Below are positions 34,416 to 34,803 of a DNA stretch of 34,803 bases, piece by piece. The stretch's first letter is position 1, and each line of letters opens with the position of its first letter. Position numbers and translations under genes: made by a program. Where the stretch lies: the NCBI RefSeq assembly GCF_001442625.1, contig NZ_LMZQ01000050.1:1-34803 (forward strand), given 5' to 3'. Under the pieces are notes generated by a model. The model saw only the letters and a program-made list of their open reading frames with translations, searched no databases and was not told the DNA's origin. The DNA comes from Pedobacter ginsenosidimutans. Its GTDB lineage: Bacteria > Bacteroidota > Bacteroidia > Sphingobacteriales > Sphingobacteriaceae.

Positions 34416-34745
34416 CTATTGAAAACCAAGATGCCCGGCTTCACTGCTTACCCCTATCGCATTGGCTCTCCACAGGATAAAGCCCAGCCTGCCGCAGCAT
34501 TCCGCAACAAAATACTCGATATCCGCAGGTACATCATTCACGATACGGTAGCGGATTTTGTATTTCGGGTTATAGCTGATATAGACAACCAGATCATCGT
34601 CTGAAAATCCCCTGCCTGACAAAGGCTTGAAATGGGCTTCCTGTAATTCCTTTGCGGTCCGGACCAAACGGTCGTTCATTACTTTGGCCAATGCTTTTTC
34701 AGGCTTAAAATCTGTCTCTAAAATAGCCAGTACGGTTACGGTCAT
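34416..34745 (-). CDS. Small protein of unknown function
   Basis: A 109-aa protein I do not recognise. It opens MTVTVLAILETDFKPEKALAKVMNDRLVRTAKELQEAHFKPLSG, then has a beta-rich middle (DDLVVYISYNPKYKIRYRIVNDVP) and a hydrophobic end with a Cys pair (AECCGRLGFILWRANAIG). No signal peptide is seen. It sits upstream of histone-like gene 2, and its stop codon lies only ~10 nt before that gene's -33 box. It is not related to the gene in the same position before copy 1 (8187-8531). Confidence 0.6.
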   Translation of the reverse strand: MTVTVLAILETDFKPEKALAKVMNDRLVRTAKELQEAHFKPLSGRGFSDDDLVVYISYNPKYKIRYRIVNDVPADIEYFVAECCGRLGFILWRANAIGVSSEAGHLGFQ

Positions 34746-34803
34746 CAGGCAAAAATAGACAGATTAGGCACATTGACAAATGCTTTAGGATAAGCAACTG
34801 AAA

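Noticed and set aside
1..34803. CRISPR arrays, rRNA, tRNA, insertion sequences, integrase genes
   Set aside because: No regularly spaced repeats, no recognisable RNA genes and no transposase or recombinase motifs were seen.

Overview
The window looks like a chromosomal segment of a Bacteroidota bacterium, most likely a Pedobacter-like member of the Sphingobacteriaceae. The evidence is the gene content (SusC-like and OMP_b-brl TonB-dependent receptors, a DUF4249 remnant, two Hc1-type histone H1-like proteins, a PadR/permease-prefix pair) and repeated matches to the Bacteroidota promoter form TTTG-N17/18-TAnnTTTG. The assignment is by inspection only.

Left end (1-7.3 kb): an accessory, defence-like region. 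A Mrr-type nuclease gene (205-1110) is followed by a large protein with a C-terminal HEPN-like RNKLLH motif (1192-2586). After a gene-free stretch comes a tight three-gene operon (3312-7088): an AAA15/OLD-type ATPase with a DUF3696-like tail, a separate TOPRIM-like protein, and a DUF262 (ParB/GmrSD-N fold) protein. This reads as a split OLD nuclease plus a DUF262 partner. The operon is bracketed by two direct copies of a bipartite motif of about 90 bp (A at 2840-2929, B at 7247-7335). A third copy (C) lies at 33772-33860.

Both B and C are followed by a duplicated histone locus: a 74-bp structured repeat, a terminator, a 59-aa histone H1-like gene on the minus strand, a 5' UTR hairpin and a promoter (7.6-8.1 kb and 33.9-34.4 kb). 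The two gene copies are near identical, but the genes upstream of them are unrelated.

8.2-16.9 kb: small unknown proteins, a ClC-type chloride channel/transporter with CBS domains, a divergent Crp/Fnr regulator with an N-terminal cysteine cluster, a decayed STM3941-like gene, and an iron-uptake operon (TonB-dependent siderophore receptor plus PepSY-TM protein), followed by a small lipoprotein and a Cys-rich membrane protein.

17.2-24.2 kb: an envelope-associated two-component cluster (HD hydrolase, OmpR-type regulator, histidine kinase, PepSY-like periplasmic protein, PAP2 phosphatase), an EamA transporter and a TonB/OMP_b-brl outer-membrane protein. Four promoters (18.4, 21.1, 21.7 and 29.6 kb) share a 21-bp direct-repeat motif placed 4-5 bp upstream of the -7 box. 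This is a candidate regulon of the two-component system, including likely autoregulation and a second outer-membrane protein at 29.6 kb.

24.3-29.5 kb: a YtrA-like operon (ABC ATPase, permease, GntR regulator, head-GIN-like protein) with a candidate operator on its start point, then divergently a PadR regulator, a permease-prefix membrane protein and tatC, which all overlap.

29.6-34.8 kb: the second OMP_b-brl receptor, a degenerate DUF4249 gene with a 17-bp tandem duplication, a thioredoxin-like lipoprotein, an AT-rich gene-free stretch and the second histone locus. No rRNA, tRNA, CRISPR array, transposase or integrase was recognised.
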